NCBI GenBank assembly: GCA_934699705.1
Contig: CAKUXD010000047.1
Coordinates: forward strand, 1 to 8,928
From: an uncultured Candidatus Melainabacteria bacterium
GTDB taxonomy: Bacteria; Cyanobacteriota; Vampirovibrionia; Gastranaerophilales; Gastranaerophilaceae
DNA: 8,928 nucleotides
Reading direction: 5' to 3'
The notes under the pieces are model-generated. The model made no database searches. It was not told where the DNA came from and saw only the letters and a list, made by a program, of their open reading frames with translations. Numbering within the stretch: position 1 is the first letter of the stretch; every line of letters starts with the position of its first letter. Made by a program: the position numbers and the translations under genes. Below are positions 1-6,586 of the stretch, in pieces.

Positions 1-344
1 TTACGTGGAATATCTTTATTTTTTGCGTGATATGGGCAGTAAACACAACCATTTACACAATAATTTGAAAGATAAAGCGGTGCAAACAAAACAATTCTGT
101 TTCCATAAAAATCTTTTTTGATTTGTTCAGCAAGTTTGAAGATTTTTTTATTAATTTCTTCGTCTTCACAAGCCAATAAAACACTTGCATCACGATGAGA
201 AAGACCTTTTCTTTCTTCTGCTTTTTTTAAAATTTCTTCAATTAATTCTTTATTATTTTTATTTTTTTCGGCAAAATCCATTGTAGCTAAAATTTCGCCA
301 TCATTAATAAATTCTTCTGCTTTTAGTGATTTTAAGTTATACAT
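1..344 (-). CDS. hydG: [FeFe]-hydrogenase maturase HydG, N-terminal part (truncated by window edge)
   Basis: HydG is a radical SAM tyrosine lyase that makes the CO and cyanide ligands of the [FeFe]-hydrogenase H-cluster. The first 114 codons are visible, about a quarter of the usual 460-480 residues; the rest lies left of the window. The N-terminal helical part contains EERKGLSHRDASVLLACEDE. It is followed by YGNRIVLFAPLYLSNYC and the radical SAM cluster motif CVNGCVYC, with Cys96, Cys100 and Cys103 (CX3CX2C) and then PYHAKNK, a form typical of HydG. The related thiamine enzyme ThiH shares this layout, but the N-terminal region and the CPYH sequence favour HydG. The start is set by AAGAGG six to seven bases upstream (352-357) and an in-frame stop just before it. 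It is divergent from hisS. The rest of the hydrogenase cluster cannot be seen here. Confidence 0.9.
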   Translation of the reverse strand, partial: MYNLKSLKAEEFINDGEILATMDFAEKNKNNKELIEEILKKAEERKGLSHRDASVLLACEDEEINKKIFKLAEQIKKDFYGNRIVLFAPLYLSNYCVNGCVYCPYHAKNKDIPR

Positions 345-350
345 TTCAAT

Positions 351-357
351 ACCTCTT
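351..357 (-). promoter_or_regulatory. Shine-Dalgarno sequence of hydG
   Basis: On the minus strand this reads AAGAGGT and ends six bases before the ATG at 344. It fixes the hydG start, and shows that this genome does use Shine-Dalgarno initiation where a 5' leader exists, unlike the divergent hisS. Confidence 0.65.
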
Positions 358-381
358 GACTACATGATAACTCAAACAAAT

Positions 382-413
382 ATTCTAGCAAAATTTGGTA
401 CAACGCTTGCCAA
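382..413 (-). promoter_or_regulatory. Candidate hydG promoter with extended -10
   Basis: On the minus strand TGCTAGAAT (390 down to 382) is an extended -10 element (TG, one base, then a hexamer with 5 of 6 consensus bases). A TTGGCA hexamer lies at 413-408, but with a 20-base spacer, so the extended -10 probably does most of the work. The predicted start near 375 gives a leader of about 30 bases containing the Shine-Dalgarno sequence. It overlaps the divergent hisS promoter. Confidence 0.4.
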
Positions 414-435
414 GTTTACTTTTTTGTACTAACAT
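407..435 (+). promoter_or_regulatory. Candidate hisS promoter placing the transcript start at the ATG
   Basis: TTGCCA at 407-412 (5 of 6 match to TTGACA) is followed after exactly 17 bases by TAACAT at 430-435 (4 of 6 match to TATAAT). The hexamer ends six bases before the hisS ATG at 442, separated only by a run of T. Transcription would begin at or next to the ATG, giving a leaderless mRNA. No Shine-Dalgarno sequence is present, and a TAA at 430-432 excludes any upstream in-frame start. Confidence 0.45.
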
Positions 436-441
436 TTTTTT

Positions 442-1686
442 ATGGCTAAGATAATTACAGTACAAAAGGGAACAAAAGATATTCTCCCAACAGAAATAGA
501 TAATTGGCACTTTATTGAAAATGCTGCAAACAAAGTTTTTTCAAATGCAGGATACAAAGAACTTAGAACTCCAATATTTGAAGCAACAGAACTTTTTGCT
601 CGCGGTGTTGGCGACACAACTGACATCGTAAACAAAGAAATGTACACATTTGAAAAATCAGAACGCTCTTTAACACTTCGTCCTGAAAATACCGCTGGCG
701 TTGTTCGTTCTTACATCGAAAACGGCATGCACAGACTTCCAGCACCAGTAAAACTATGGTACAAAGGGCCAATGTTTAGATATGAACGCCCACAAGCAGG
801 TCGCCAAAGACAATTTCATCAAGTCGGAATGGAATTATTCGGAATTGCTCAACCAACTGCAGATGCAGAAGCTATTTCTTTAGCAGTAAATTATCTAAAC
901 GAAATTGGCTTAAACGACCTAGACGTAGAAATCAACTCTCTTGGCTGTCCTACTTGTCGTGAAGAATACAAAACAAAATTAAAAGCGGTATTAAAACCAT
1001 ATTTACAAGATCTTTGTCCAGATTGCCAAAAACGCTATGAAAAAAATCCTCTACGTTTATTAGACTGCAAAGTTGAAGAATGTAAAGCAATCTATGAAAA
1101 ACCTGAAGTTAAAGAAGTTATAACCTCTGATTTTATTTGCCCTGAATGTCATGAACATTTTGAAGCAGTTAAAAATTATTTAGATATATTAAATATTAAA
1201 TACTCTGTAAACAAGCTATTAGTAAGAGGTTTAGACTATTATAACAGAACAGTTTTTGAAATCAAATCAAACAATCTTGGCTCACAAAACGCCGTTTGCG
1301 GTGGTGGTCGTTATGATAGTTTAGTTAAAAACTTAGGCGGAGAGGACACTCCAGCCGTTGGTTTTGCAATGGGTATGGAAAGATTAATTTCACTAATTCC
1401 ACAAAAAGAACCTCAAAAACTTGACGCTTATGTCGTTTCAACAAATACAGAAGAAGCTCTTAAACTTGTTAATGATTTGAGAAAATCAGGTGTAAAAGTT
1501 GATTTCGATATGACAAATAAAAAATTCACTAAACAACTTGAAAAGGCTTCAAAACTTGCTAATTATGCGTTAATTCTAGGCGAAGATGAAATTCAGAATG
1601 GTACTGTTTCTGTTAAAAATTTGAATAACTCAGAACAAATTTCCGCAAAACGTGAAGAATTAAGGAGTCTTGTAAAAAATGTCTAA
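442..1686 (+). CDS. hisS: Histidine--tRNA ligase
   Basis: This class II aminoacyl-tRNA synthetase charges tRNA-His with histidine in the cytoplasm, via a histidyl-adenylate. At 414 residues it has the usual bacterial length. Motif 1 lies around residues 40-66. Motif 2 contains GPMFRYERPQAGRQRQFHQ (109-127). The histidine-specific motifs are LVRGLDYYNRTVFEI (260-274) and CGGGRYDSL (286-294), and motif 3 is GFAMGMERL (307-315). The anticodon-binding domain occupies roughly 325-414. The insertion domain carries eight cysteines in four pairs: C169/C172, C192/C195, C209/C214 and C233/C236. This suggests zinc or another metal, as in some clostridial and thermophile HisRS. The start at 442 lacks a Shine-Dalgarno sequence, and an in-frame TAA lies 10 bases upstream; the next ATG would remove motif 1. 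Its last 8 bases overlap the next gene. No T-box leader can fit in the 97-base gap. Confidence 0.97.
   Translation: MAKIITVQKGTKDILPTEIDNWHFIENAANKVFSNAGYKELRTPIFEATELFARGVGDTTDIVNKEMYTFEKSERSLTLRPENTAGVVRSYIENGMHRLPAPVKLWYKGPMFRYERPQAGRQRQFHQVGMELFGIAQPTADAEAISLAVNYLNEIGLNDLDVEINSLGCPTCREEYKTKLKAVLKPYLQDLCPDCQKRYEKNPLRLLDCKVEECKAIYEKPEVKEVITSDFICPECHEHFEAVKNYLDILNIKYSVNKLLVRGLDYYNRTVFEIKSNNLGSQNAVCGGGRYDSLVKNLGGEDTPAVGFAMGMERLISLIPQKEPQKLDAYVVSTNTEEALKLVNDLRKSGVKVDFDMTNKKFTKQLEKASKLANYALILGEDEIQNGTVSVKNLNNSEQISAKREELRSLVKNV
1662..1667 (+). promoter_or_regulatory. Shine-Dalgarno sequence inside the end of hisS
   Basis: AAGGAG lies within the hisS coding region, 11 bases before the ATG at 1679. 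It supports that start despite the 8-base overlap, and implies translation of the small downstream gene from the hisS transcript. Confidence 0.6.
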
Positions 1687-2008
1687 CAAAATAGACGATA
1701 TTGTTGTTGAATTAATAAAAGACCTAAAAGCTGAATATAGTTCAGATTTCAGCGGAATATATCTTTTCGGCTTGTTTTTAGATGGAAAAATGCACCAAGA
1801 TGAAGATATTGAACTTGTTGCAATTTTTGAAAAAGAACAAACAAAAGAACAACGTGAAAAAATTTGGCGAATAATTGGTAAAATCGAAGAAGATTTTGAC
1901 GTGTTTATTGACTTGCACCCTCATACAGTTCAATCCTTGAAGAAAGAAGAAGAACTTTTTGAAGAAATTTCAAAAGAAGGTATTTTCTTTAACGCCCAAT
2001 TATTTTAA
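1679..2008 (+). CDS. Small nucleotidyltransferase-fold protein with a degenerate active-site motif
   Basis: This 109-residue protein resembles minimal nucleotidyltransferases (MNT/MntA-like, DNA polymerase beta fold). These normally carry GS-x(9)-DxD in the first strand-turn region and a third acidic residue in a later strand. Here the segment at 31-46 reads GLFLDGKMHQDEDIEL. The glycine is kept and the active-site serine is replaced by Leu32. The usual SDID becomes EDIE (Asp43, Glu45), and Asp78 in VFIDLH is a candidate third carboxylate. Catalysis is therefore doubtful, and the family call rests on pattern alone. The gene overlaps hisS by 8 bases and has AAGGAG upstream, so it is expressed with hisS. 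No HEPN partner gene is adjacent, so a classic HEPN/MNT toxin-antitoxin pair is not supported. The product is highly charged, with no signal peptide or membrane segment. Confidence 0.7.
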   Translation: MSNKIDDIVVELIKDLKAEYSSDFSGIYLFGLFLDGKMHQDEDIELVAIFEKEQTKEQREKIWRIIGKIEEDFDVFIDLHPHTVQSLKKEEELFEEISKEGIFFNAQLF

Positions 2009-2055
2009 CACTTACACCAAATTGACCTACTAAAATGTTCTCCAAAAGTGATTGT

Positions 2056-2081
2056 AAAAGATTCCTGAAACAAATTCAGGA
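2056..2081 (-). terminator. Hairpin between convergent genes, possible terminator
   Basis: TCCTGAA (2063-2069) and TTCAGGA (2075-2081) form a perfect 7-bp stem with a 5-base loop. Read on the minus strand, the stem is followed after three bases by TTTT, so it could end the sda-membrane protein transcript. Read on the plus strand there is no T run, so ending of the hisS transcript is less certain. The T tract is short and the stem modest. Confidence 0.5.
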
Positions 2082-2096
2082 TAACATATCAATTCA

Positions 2097-2927
2097 CTAC
2101 TCACTAATTTCTTTTTTATAAACATTTGCCAACAATGTGAACATAACGCCAGAAATTGTGTACTGCAACATTGCAAATACGAACGGTAAAATTACTGTTG
2201 AAACATTTATCATAAAAGTTAATGCTACATAATGACTTTGTAACAAGTATTTTGAAATAAGTACAACGATTAAATTAAGCACAAATGTTGCACCGAAAAT
2301 ACTTAAAAACAAAATTGCTAAAACCAATACATATAATCCAATTATCGCAAAAGTTTCTTTTGCACTACCTTTTTTAAAAAAGTTTTTGCAAATTTTTATC
2401 CAATGAAAAGTATCTTTAATTGAAAATCTTTCGCTATAAACAACTGGAAGAAATTTTAATGTAAACAAAACAACTGGTGCTAACTGAATTATAATAAAAG
2501 AAAACAACCACAAATATTCTGTTATAAGATTTGATTCATTTAAATTGGTAATCAAACCCATTTTTGAAAAAATAAAAACTTCAACAATTACCAACAAAAG
2601 AACAATTAAAACTAAGAGAATTGTATTCAAAGCAATTGCCACAAAGCCTTTAAACCCATTTTCTGTTGATTTTAATAAAGAAGTTCCAAAAGATTCTTCT
2701 GTATTTAATTCTTTATTATTCAAAATATTATTAATCATAATAAACAAATAACCTAAAGAAATATATGATAATACACTTGTGAAGTTACCTATTCCCACAT
2801 TATTTGTATCATTTGTATTTGAAAAAATTGCACCAAGCGCAGTAATTACCGCAAAAATAAACATATATGGCACAAAATATTTTAAACTTACAACATCTTT
2901 AAACGCTTTTTTAATTTCTAATTTCAT
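2097..2927 (-). CDS. Multi-pass membrane protein, DUF4013-like
   Basis: This 276-residue integral membrane protein has about six hydrophobic segments, near residues 18-36, 48-68, 93-120, 136-158, 192-226 and 234-268. The cytoplasmic start MKLEIKKAFKDV is basic. The loop VVYSERFSIKDTFHWIKI (162-179) resembles the conserved loop of the DUF4013 family, whose function is unknown; this match is by memory of the pattern and is moderate. The ATG shares one base with the sdaAA stop (TAATG), and AAGGAG lies just upstream, so translation is coupled to the serine dehydratase. That placement hints at a link to amino acid metabolism or transport, but the protein is too short and too unlike the 11-segment serine transporters (SdaC family) to be called one. 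It is the last gene of the operon. Confidence 0.75.
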   Translation of the reverse strand: MKLEIKKAFKDVVSLKYFVPYMFIFAVITALGAIFSNTNDTNNVGIGNFTSVLSYISLGYLFIMINNILNNKELNTEESFGTSLLKSTENGFKGFVAIALNTILLVLIVLLLVIVEVFIFSKMGLITNLNESNLITEYLWLFSFIIIQLAPVVLFTLKFLPVVYSERFSIKDTFHWIKICKNFFKKGSAKETFAIIGLYVLVLAILFLSIFGATFVLNLIVVLISKYLLQSHYVALTFMINVSTVILPFVFAMLQYTISGVMFTLLANVYKKEISE

Positions 2928-3820
2928 TATTTCTCCTTGTTCAAATTTTTCAAGTCTTTTTCTATTTGTATAGCCGTTTTAGTTTTAGCTAAACCTGCTT
3001 GTGAACACTCTTTAAGCATAGGGGACATTAATTCTCCCGTTTGCATCATTGCATCTACAACCTCGTCAACTGGAATTTTACTTTTAACATCAGAAATCGC
3101 TAATTCGTACGCAGTAACAGCGTTAACCGCCAAAAACGGATTTCGTTTTACACATGGAATTTCAACTAAACCAGCAACCGGATCGCAAGTCAACCCCATA
3201 ATATTTTTTAAACATAATGCAACTGCATTCAAAATTTGTTCAACAGAACCGCCAAACATCTGAGTTAAAGCTCCTGCGCTCATAGCTGAAGCAACACCAC
3301 ATTCTGCCTGACAACCAGCAACTGCACCTGCAAGAGCAACTTTGTAAGATATAATCGTCGCAATTGCACCTGCTGTAATCAAAGCATTAATCTGCGTATC
3401 CTCGTCAAAATTATATTCCTCGCTAATTCCAATAAGAACAGACGGAACAATTCCGCAAGAACCAGCCGTAGGACACGCTACAATTTTACCCATACGCAAA
3501 TTTTCTTCAATAGTTGCAAGTGCATAGGTTGTAATTTTTTCAAAACAACTCCCGAAAATTGCTGGTTTTTCAGCATATCTTTTTTCTAGTATAAAACAAT
3601 CATCTCCACATTGTTGACTGATTGATTTTTCTCGTGAATTAAGTCCTGTTTTTATCGCATCACGCATCGCGTCAAGTGATTTTTTAACCTTATTTCTAAC
3701 CTCAATAACACTAACCTCTTGAAGTTTAGCTTCTCTTTCTTGAAAAATTTCATATATTTTTTTATGCTGTTGTTCACAACACAAAGCCAAATCTTCAAAG
3801 GTTTTTATATCTTTTGTCAT
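2927..3820 (-). CDS. sdaAA: L-serine dehydratase, iron-sulfur-dependent, alpha subunit
   Basis: This catalytic subunit deaminates L-serine to pyruvate and ammonia using an oxygen-sensitive [4Fe-4S] cluster instead of PLP. At 297 residues it matches the stand-alone alpha chain of the two-subunit (Bacillus-type) enzyme. Conserved stretches include CPTAGSCGIVPSVLIG (116-131), AGCQAECGVASAMSAGA (168-184) and TCDPVAGLVEIPCVKRNP (211-228). Cys170, Cys212 and Cys223 are spaced 42 and 11 apart. From memory, this is the spacing of the cluster ligands in single-chain enzymes such as that of Legionella, so they are the likely ligands. The gene starts three bases after the stop of sdaAB, with only a weak GGAA upstream, which suggests translational coupling. 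Its stop overlaps the start of the membrane protein gene. In this anaerobic setting it probably degrades serine for energy and carbon. Confidence 0.95.
   Translation of the reverse strand: MTKDIKTFEDLALCCEQQHKKIYEIFQEREAKLQEVSVIEVRNKVKKSLDAMRDAIKTGLNSREKSISQQCGDDCFILEKRYAEKPAIFGSCFEKITTYALATIEENLRMGKIVACPTAGSCGIVPSVLIGISEEYNFDEDTQINALITAGAIATIISYKVALAGAVAGCQAECGVASAMSAGALTQMFGGSVEQILNAVALCLKNIMGLTCDPVAGLVEIPCVKRNPFLAVNAVTAYELAISDVKSKIPVDEVVDAMMQTGELMSPMLKECSQAGLAKTKTAIQIEKDLKNLNKEK
2931..2938 (-). promoter_or_regulatory. Shine-Dalgarno sequence of the membrane protein, inside sdaAA
   Basis: The minus strand reads AAGGAGAA shortly before the overlapping stop/start TAATG. This is the strongest ribosome binding site in the operon and supports coupled translation of the membrane protein with sdaAA. 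Confidence 0.6.
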
Positions 3821-3823
3821 AAT

Positions 3824-4495
3824 TTAATTTTCCAATTTAAAAATGTTTCTTACAAAATAAATATCAGGAATTTGTTTAATTTTCTCGATTATATCATTAT
3901 TTAACTCACCATCAACGCAAATACACATTGATGCATCTTCCCCTTTTGCACTTCTTTCACAAATCAAAGACGCAATATTTATATCAGCATTTTGAATAAT
4001 TTCAGTAACCCTTGAAATCATTCCCTTAACATCTTTATAACTTAGAATTAAAGAGTTATAATCGCCTGCTAAATTTACTGAAAAATCGTTAATTTTAGTA
4101 ATTCTAACATTACCTGCACCAACAGAATCACCTGAAATAATCATTTTTTGATTATCATTTTCAAAAATAAAATCTACTGCATTTGGGTGTCTGTTGAAAT
4201 CTTCTAAATATTCAAAGTTGTACTGAATTTTTTGTACTTCTGGTAAATTAAAAACGTTTTTAATCCGTTTATCATCAACACTAAAGCCTAAAACTCCAGC
4301 AAGTAAGCCTTTATCCGTACCATGTCCAAACCCAGTTTGCGCGTAAGAATTATATAATTTAAACGTAACTTTTTTAAGTTCATCGTCAAAAATATTTTTA
4401 GCTAACAAACCCAATCTAACCGCACCTGCAGTATGAGAACTTGAAGGACCAATCATTATAGGCGCTATTGCATCAAATAAAGAACTTTGTTTCAT
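3824..4495 (-). CDS. sdaAB: L-serine dehydratase, iron-sulfur-dependent, beta subunit
   Basis: This is the partner chain of the [4Fe-4S] L-serine dehydratase; it completes the active site and carries a regulatory ACT domain. The signature IGPSSSHTAGA lies at 15-25, followed by GHGTDKGLLAG (57-67), HPNA (103-106) and SGDSVGAGNVRI (121-132). The ACT domain spans about 146-220 and contains GMISRVTEIIQNADINIA. Its 223 residues fit the Bacillus-type beta chain. It heads the operon sdaAB-sdaAA-membrane protein. No Shine-Dalgarno sequence precedes the ATG. Instead a perfect TATAAT ends six bases upstream, so the mRNA may begin at the start codon. An out-of-frame ATG sits four bases upstream. Confidence 0.95.
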   Translation of the reverse strand: MKQSSLFDAIAPIMIGPSSSHTAGAVRLGLLAKNIFDDELKKVTFKLYNSYAQTGFGHGTDKGLLAGVLGFSVDDKRIKNVFNLPEVQKIQYNFEYLEDFNRHPNAVDFIFENDNQKMIISGDSVGAGNVRITKINDFSVNLAGDYNSLILSYKDVKGMISRVTEIIQNADINIASLICERSAKGEDASMCICVDGELNNDIIEKIKQIPDIYFVRNIFKLEN

Positions 4496-4501
4496 ACATG
4501 T

Positions 4502-4530
4502 ATTATATAATAAAATTTACAAGTTGTGAA
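4502..4530 (-). promoter_or_regulatory. Strong sdaAB promoter predicted to give a leaderless mRNA
   Basis: On the minus strand TTCACA (4530-4525, 5 of 6 consensus bases), a 17-base spacer and a perfect TATAAT (4507-4502) form the best sigma-70-type promoter in the window. The start codon A at 4495 is seven bases beyond the -10 hexamer, where transcription normally begins. It also means the sda operon has its own promoter and need not read through from the PLP enzyme gene. Confidence 0.6.
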
Positions 4531-4542
4531 CAGAGGTTACAA
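4524..4542. promoter_or_regulatory. Imperfect 19-base inverted repeat over the sdaAB -35
   Basis: TTGTGAACAGAGGTTACAA has outer arms TTGT/ACAA and inner partial symmetry (6 of 8 positions per half-site). It covers the -35 hexamer of sdaAB. It could be an operator, or a weak bulged hairpin at the end of the upstream gene's transcript. There is no T run after it, so a terminator is unlikely. Confidence 0.3.
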
Positions 4543-4567
4543 TTCACTATTTACGATTAATAACCCC

Positions 4568-5803
4568 TTACTTTGCTAATCGCTTATAAATTTCTTCGAT
4601 TGCAATTTTTATGTGCGCATAATTCAATCCACCTTGCATATAGACTGCATAAGGAGGTCGGATTGGTCCATCTGCGGACAATTCAATTGTAGAGCCTTCA
4701 ATAAACGTACCGCCTGCCATAATTACATCATCTACATAACCTGGAATAAGCTCTGGAACTGGTGTAACGTAACCATTTACAGGTGAGAGTGATTGAACCG
4801 TTTTACAAAATTCAATTAATGGCTCAGGAGCATTAAAAGTAATTATTTGAATAATATCTGTTCTTGGGTCGTCAAATTTTGGTGAAGAAATAAATCCCAT
4901 ATCTTCAAAAACTTTTGCAGATAATGTCATACCCTTCAAAACATCGGCTACGATTGACGGAGCCATAAAAAATCCTTGAAAAATCAATCTATGTTGATTT
5001 AGCATTGCACCTGATTCTGAACCGACTCCTGGGGCTGTAAGTCTTATTGCAGAGGCTTCTACAAGTTCTTCTTTCCCAACAATATAACCTCCTGTTTCCA
5101 CAAGTCCGCCACCTGGATTTTTGATTAATGAGCCACCCATAAGGTCTGCGCCAACTTCCAAAGGTTCTTTTTTTTCAGTAAATTCGCCGTAGCAGTTATC
5201 TACAAAGCAAATACAATTTGGATTTTTAGATTTAACTATTTTACAAATTTTTTCAATAATATCAATCGTTAGGGATTTTCTTGTGTCATAACCGCGAGAA
5301 CGCTGGATTGTAACCATTGTAACTGTTTCATCAATTTTTTGTTCCAGCGTTTCAAAATCAATGTCATTACCGTTTAAAAGCGGGATTTCATCATATAAAA
5401 CACCATTGCCAATTAATGAATTTTTCTTACTTAATTCACAACCAGTAAGTCCAATAACTTCGCGCATTGTGTCATAAGGCGTGCCTGCAACTGAAATAAG
5501 TTTATCACCTGCATGCAAATTGCCAAACAAAGCACATGCCAGTGTATGTGTACCTGTTGCAAAATGATTTCTTACGATAGCTTTTTCGCCATGAAAAACT
5601 TGTGCAAAAACCTTATCCAAGACTTCTCTGCCTAAATCATCGTGTCCATACCCTGAAACAGTGTAAAAATGTTCAGGTGCGACTTTGTTGTCAACAAAAG
5701 CCTTTAAAACTTTTCGTTGGTTAAAATCTCTAATTTCGTCAATAATTTCAAATTGTTTTTCAATAGCTTTTTCAGCTTGTTTAATTTTTTCTTGTGCGTT
5801 CAT
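4568..5803 (-). CDS. PLP-dependent enzyme of the methionine gamma-lyase / YnbB ('aluminium resistance') family
   Basis: This is a 411-residue fold-type I PLP enzyme related to Cys/Met metabolism lyases. Visible features are YTVSGYGHDDLGRE (47-60), RNHFATGTHTLACALFG (78-94) for cofactor phosphate binding, and VDNCYGEF (201-208), in which Asp202 should hold the pyridine nitrogen. SLIKNPGGG follows, with Lys228 the likely Schiff-base lysine, and the C-terminal part contains GGTFIEGSTIELSADGP. Proteins of this family occur in Firmicutes and cyanobacteria and are named methionine gamma-lyase family or aluminium resistance protein. The true substrate is not established from sequence. The start at 5803 has no Shine-Dalgarno sequence, and a candidate extended -10 ends six bases upstream. 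It lies upstream of and parallel to the sda operon, separated by 72 bases that contain the sdaAB promoter, and is divergent from the vWA gene. Confidence 0.88.
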   Translation of the reverse strand: MNAQEKIKQAEKAIEKQFEIIDEIRDFNQRKVLKAFVDNKVAPEHFYTVSGYGHDDLGREVLDKVFAQVFHGEKAIVRNHFATGTHTLACALFGNLHAGDKLISVAGTPYDTMREVIGLTGCELSKKNSLIGNGVLYDEIPLLNGNDIDFETLEQKIDETVTMVTIQRSRGYDTRKSLTIDIIEKICKIVKSKNPNCICFVDNCYGEFTEKKEPLEVGADLMGGSLIKNPGGGLVETGGYIVGKEELVEASAIRLTAPGVGSESGAMLNQHRLIFQGFFMAPSIVADVLKGMTLSAKVFEDMGFISSPKFDDPRTDIIQIITFNAPEPLIEFCKTVQSLSPVNGYVTPVPELIPGYVDDVIMAGGTFIEGSTIELSADGPIRPPYAVYMQGGLNYAHIKIAIEEIYKRLAK

Positions 5804-5805
5804 AA

Positions 5806-5833
5806 TTCAAGTTTAGCATAAATATAGGATAAT
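5806..5833 (+). promoter_or_regulatory. Weak candidate promoter for the vWA gene
   Basis: TTCAAG (5806-5811) and GATAAT (5828-5833, 5 of 6 match) are 16 bases apart, predicting a start near 5840 and a leader of about 27-36 bases. The -35 match is poor, and no Shine-Dalgarno sequence lies in the leader. Confidence 0.25.
5810..5818 (-). promoter_or_regulatory. Candidate extended -10 element of the PLP enzyme gene
   Basis: The minus strand reads TGCTAAACT: TG, one base, then TAAACT (4 of 6 match to TATAAT). It ends exactly six bases before the ATG at 5803, as seen at sdaAB and mtaB. No recognisable -35 lies 17 bases upstream, so this is a weak call. Confidence 0.3.
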
Positions 5834-5866
5834 TGGCGGGTTAAAGTTTTTTTCTTTTAAATAAAA

Positions 5867-6586
5867 ATGGGCATTATGAAAAAACTTTTTTTAATTTTAA
5901 TTTTAATCTTTTGTGTTAGTGCAGTTTTTGCGCAGAATTATTTTGTACAATCACCTGAAAATCCTGATATTAAGATTAGAGAAGAAAGAACTTTGTTTAT
6001 ACTTGATTTTTCAAATAGTATGAACGAGTATATAAATTCAGGAAAAAAAATTGATACAATGTTAGATACAATGCGAAGTATTTTGCCAAAAATAAATCCG
6101 CAAAACGAAGTTGGAATGCGAGCTTATGGATACAGAGTGGGATTTACGCCTTATGACAGTTGCAAAGCCTCAAAATTAATGGTGCCTGTTATAAAAGGTG
6201 GAAGTTCAATGATTTCAAGGCAGTTAGAAAAAACTCGAGCAGTTGGTATGACCCCAATAACATACTCGTTAAAACTAGCGTTAAATAAGGATTTTGAAGG
6301 ATATATGGGGCAAAAGCATATTGTGCTTTTAACTGATGGCGGAGAAAATTGTGATGAAAGCCCTTGTGTGTTTATGATGAAGAATTTAAAATATTATCCA
6401 AATGTAAAAATAGATGTTATTGCTTATGACATAAAGAATAACGATGATATTTCACAACTTGAGTGCGTTGCGCTTGTAACTCGCGGAAGATTTTATACTG
6501 CAAATACAGCTGTTGAACTTGCAAACAGTCTTTCAAACTCTCTGAATATCAAAAAAGATGTTGAAGCAAAAATAATTATGCCGTAA
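5867..6586 (+). CDS. Exported von Willebrand factor type A domain protein
   Basis: This 239-residue protein is predicted to be secreted or periplasmic. The N-terminus has two lysines, a hydrophobic core LFLILILIFCVSAV and an AFA/QN signal peptidase I site after residue 22. A single vWA domain fills about residues 42-225 with a complete MIDAS metal site: DFSNS (Asp47, Ser49, Ser51), Thr129 in GMTPITYSL, and Asp157 in LLTDGGENCDE. Such domains bind a divalent metal and usually mediate protein-protein contacts. Four cysteines remain in the mature protein (99, 162, 167, 200), suggesting disulfides. Its target is unknown. No ATPase or other vWA partner gene is nearby. The start is uncertain: ATG at 5867 or ATG at 5876 (MKKLFLI, a more typical signal peptide start), neither with a Shine-Dalgarno sequence. 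The 3' end overlaps the convergent mtaB by 11 bases. Confidence 0.85.
   Translation: MGIMKKLFLILILIFCVSAVFAQNYFVQSPENPDIKIREERTLFILDFSNSMNEYINSGKKIDTMLDTMRSILPKINPQNEVGMRAYGYRVGFTPYDSCKASKLMVPVIKGGSSMISRQLEKTRAVGMTPITYSLKLALNKDFEGYMGQKHIVLLTDGGENCDESPCVFMMKNLKYYPNVKIDVIAYDIKNNDDISQLECVALVTRGRFYTANTAVELANSLSNSLNIKKDVEAKIIMP

Noticed and set aside
395..413. TTGGTACAACGCTTGCCAA, a LacI-like inverted repeat between hydG and hisS
   Set aside because: Only the outer TTGG/CCAA and one inner base per half pair are symmetrical, and the inner CAA/TTG arms have a different centre. The hydG and hisS promoter hexamers explain much of it.
429..647. Minus-strand open frame opposite the start of hisS
   Set aside because: It is a shadow of hisS with no recognisable domain or ribosome binding site.
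1679..2008. HEPN/MNT toxin-antitoxin module
   Set aside because: No HEPN-type gene is adjacent; the next gene downstream is a convergent membrane protein, and the active-site motif is degenerate.
2937..3263. Plus-strand open frame of 108 codons opposite sdaAA
   Set aside because: It lies wholly antisense to a confidently identified conserved gene and resembles no family.
2090..4550. CAATTCACTA present in two intergenic gaps (2090-2099 and 4540-4549)
   Set aside because: A ten-base match in AT-rich spacer DNA is too short to call a dispersed repeat.
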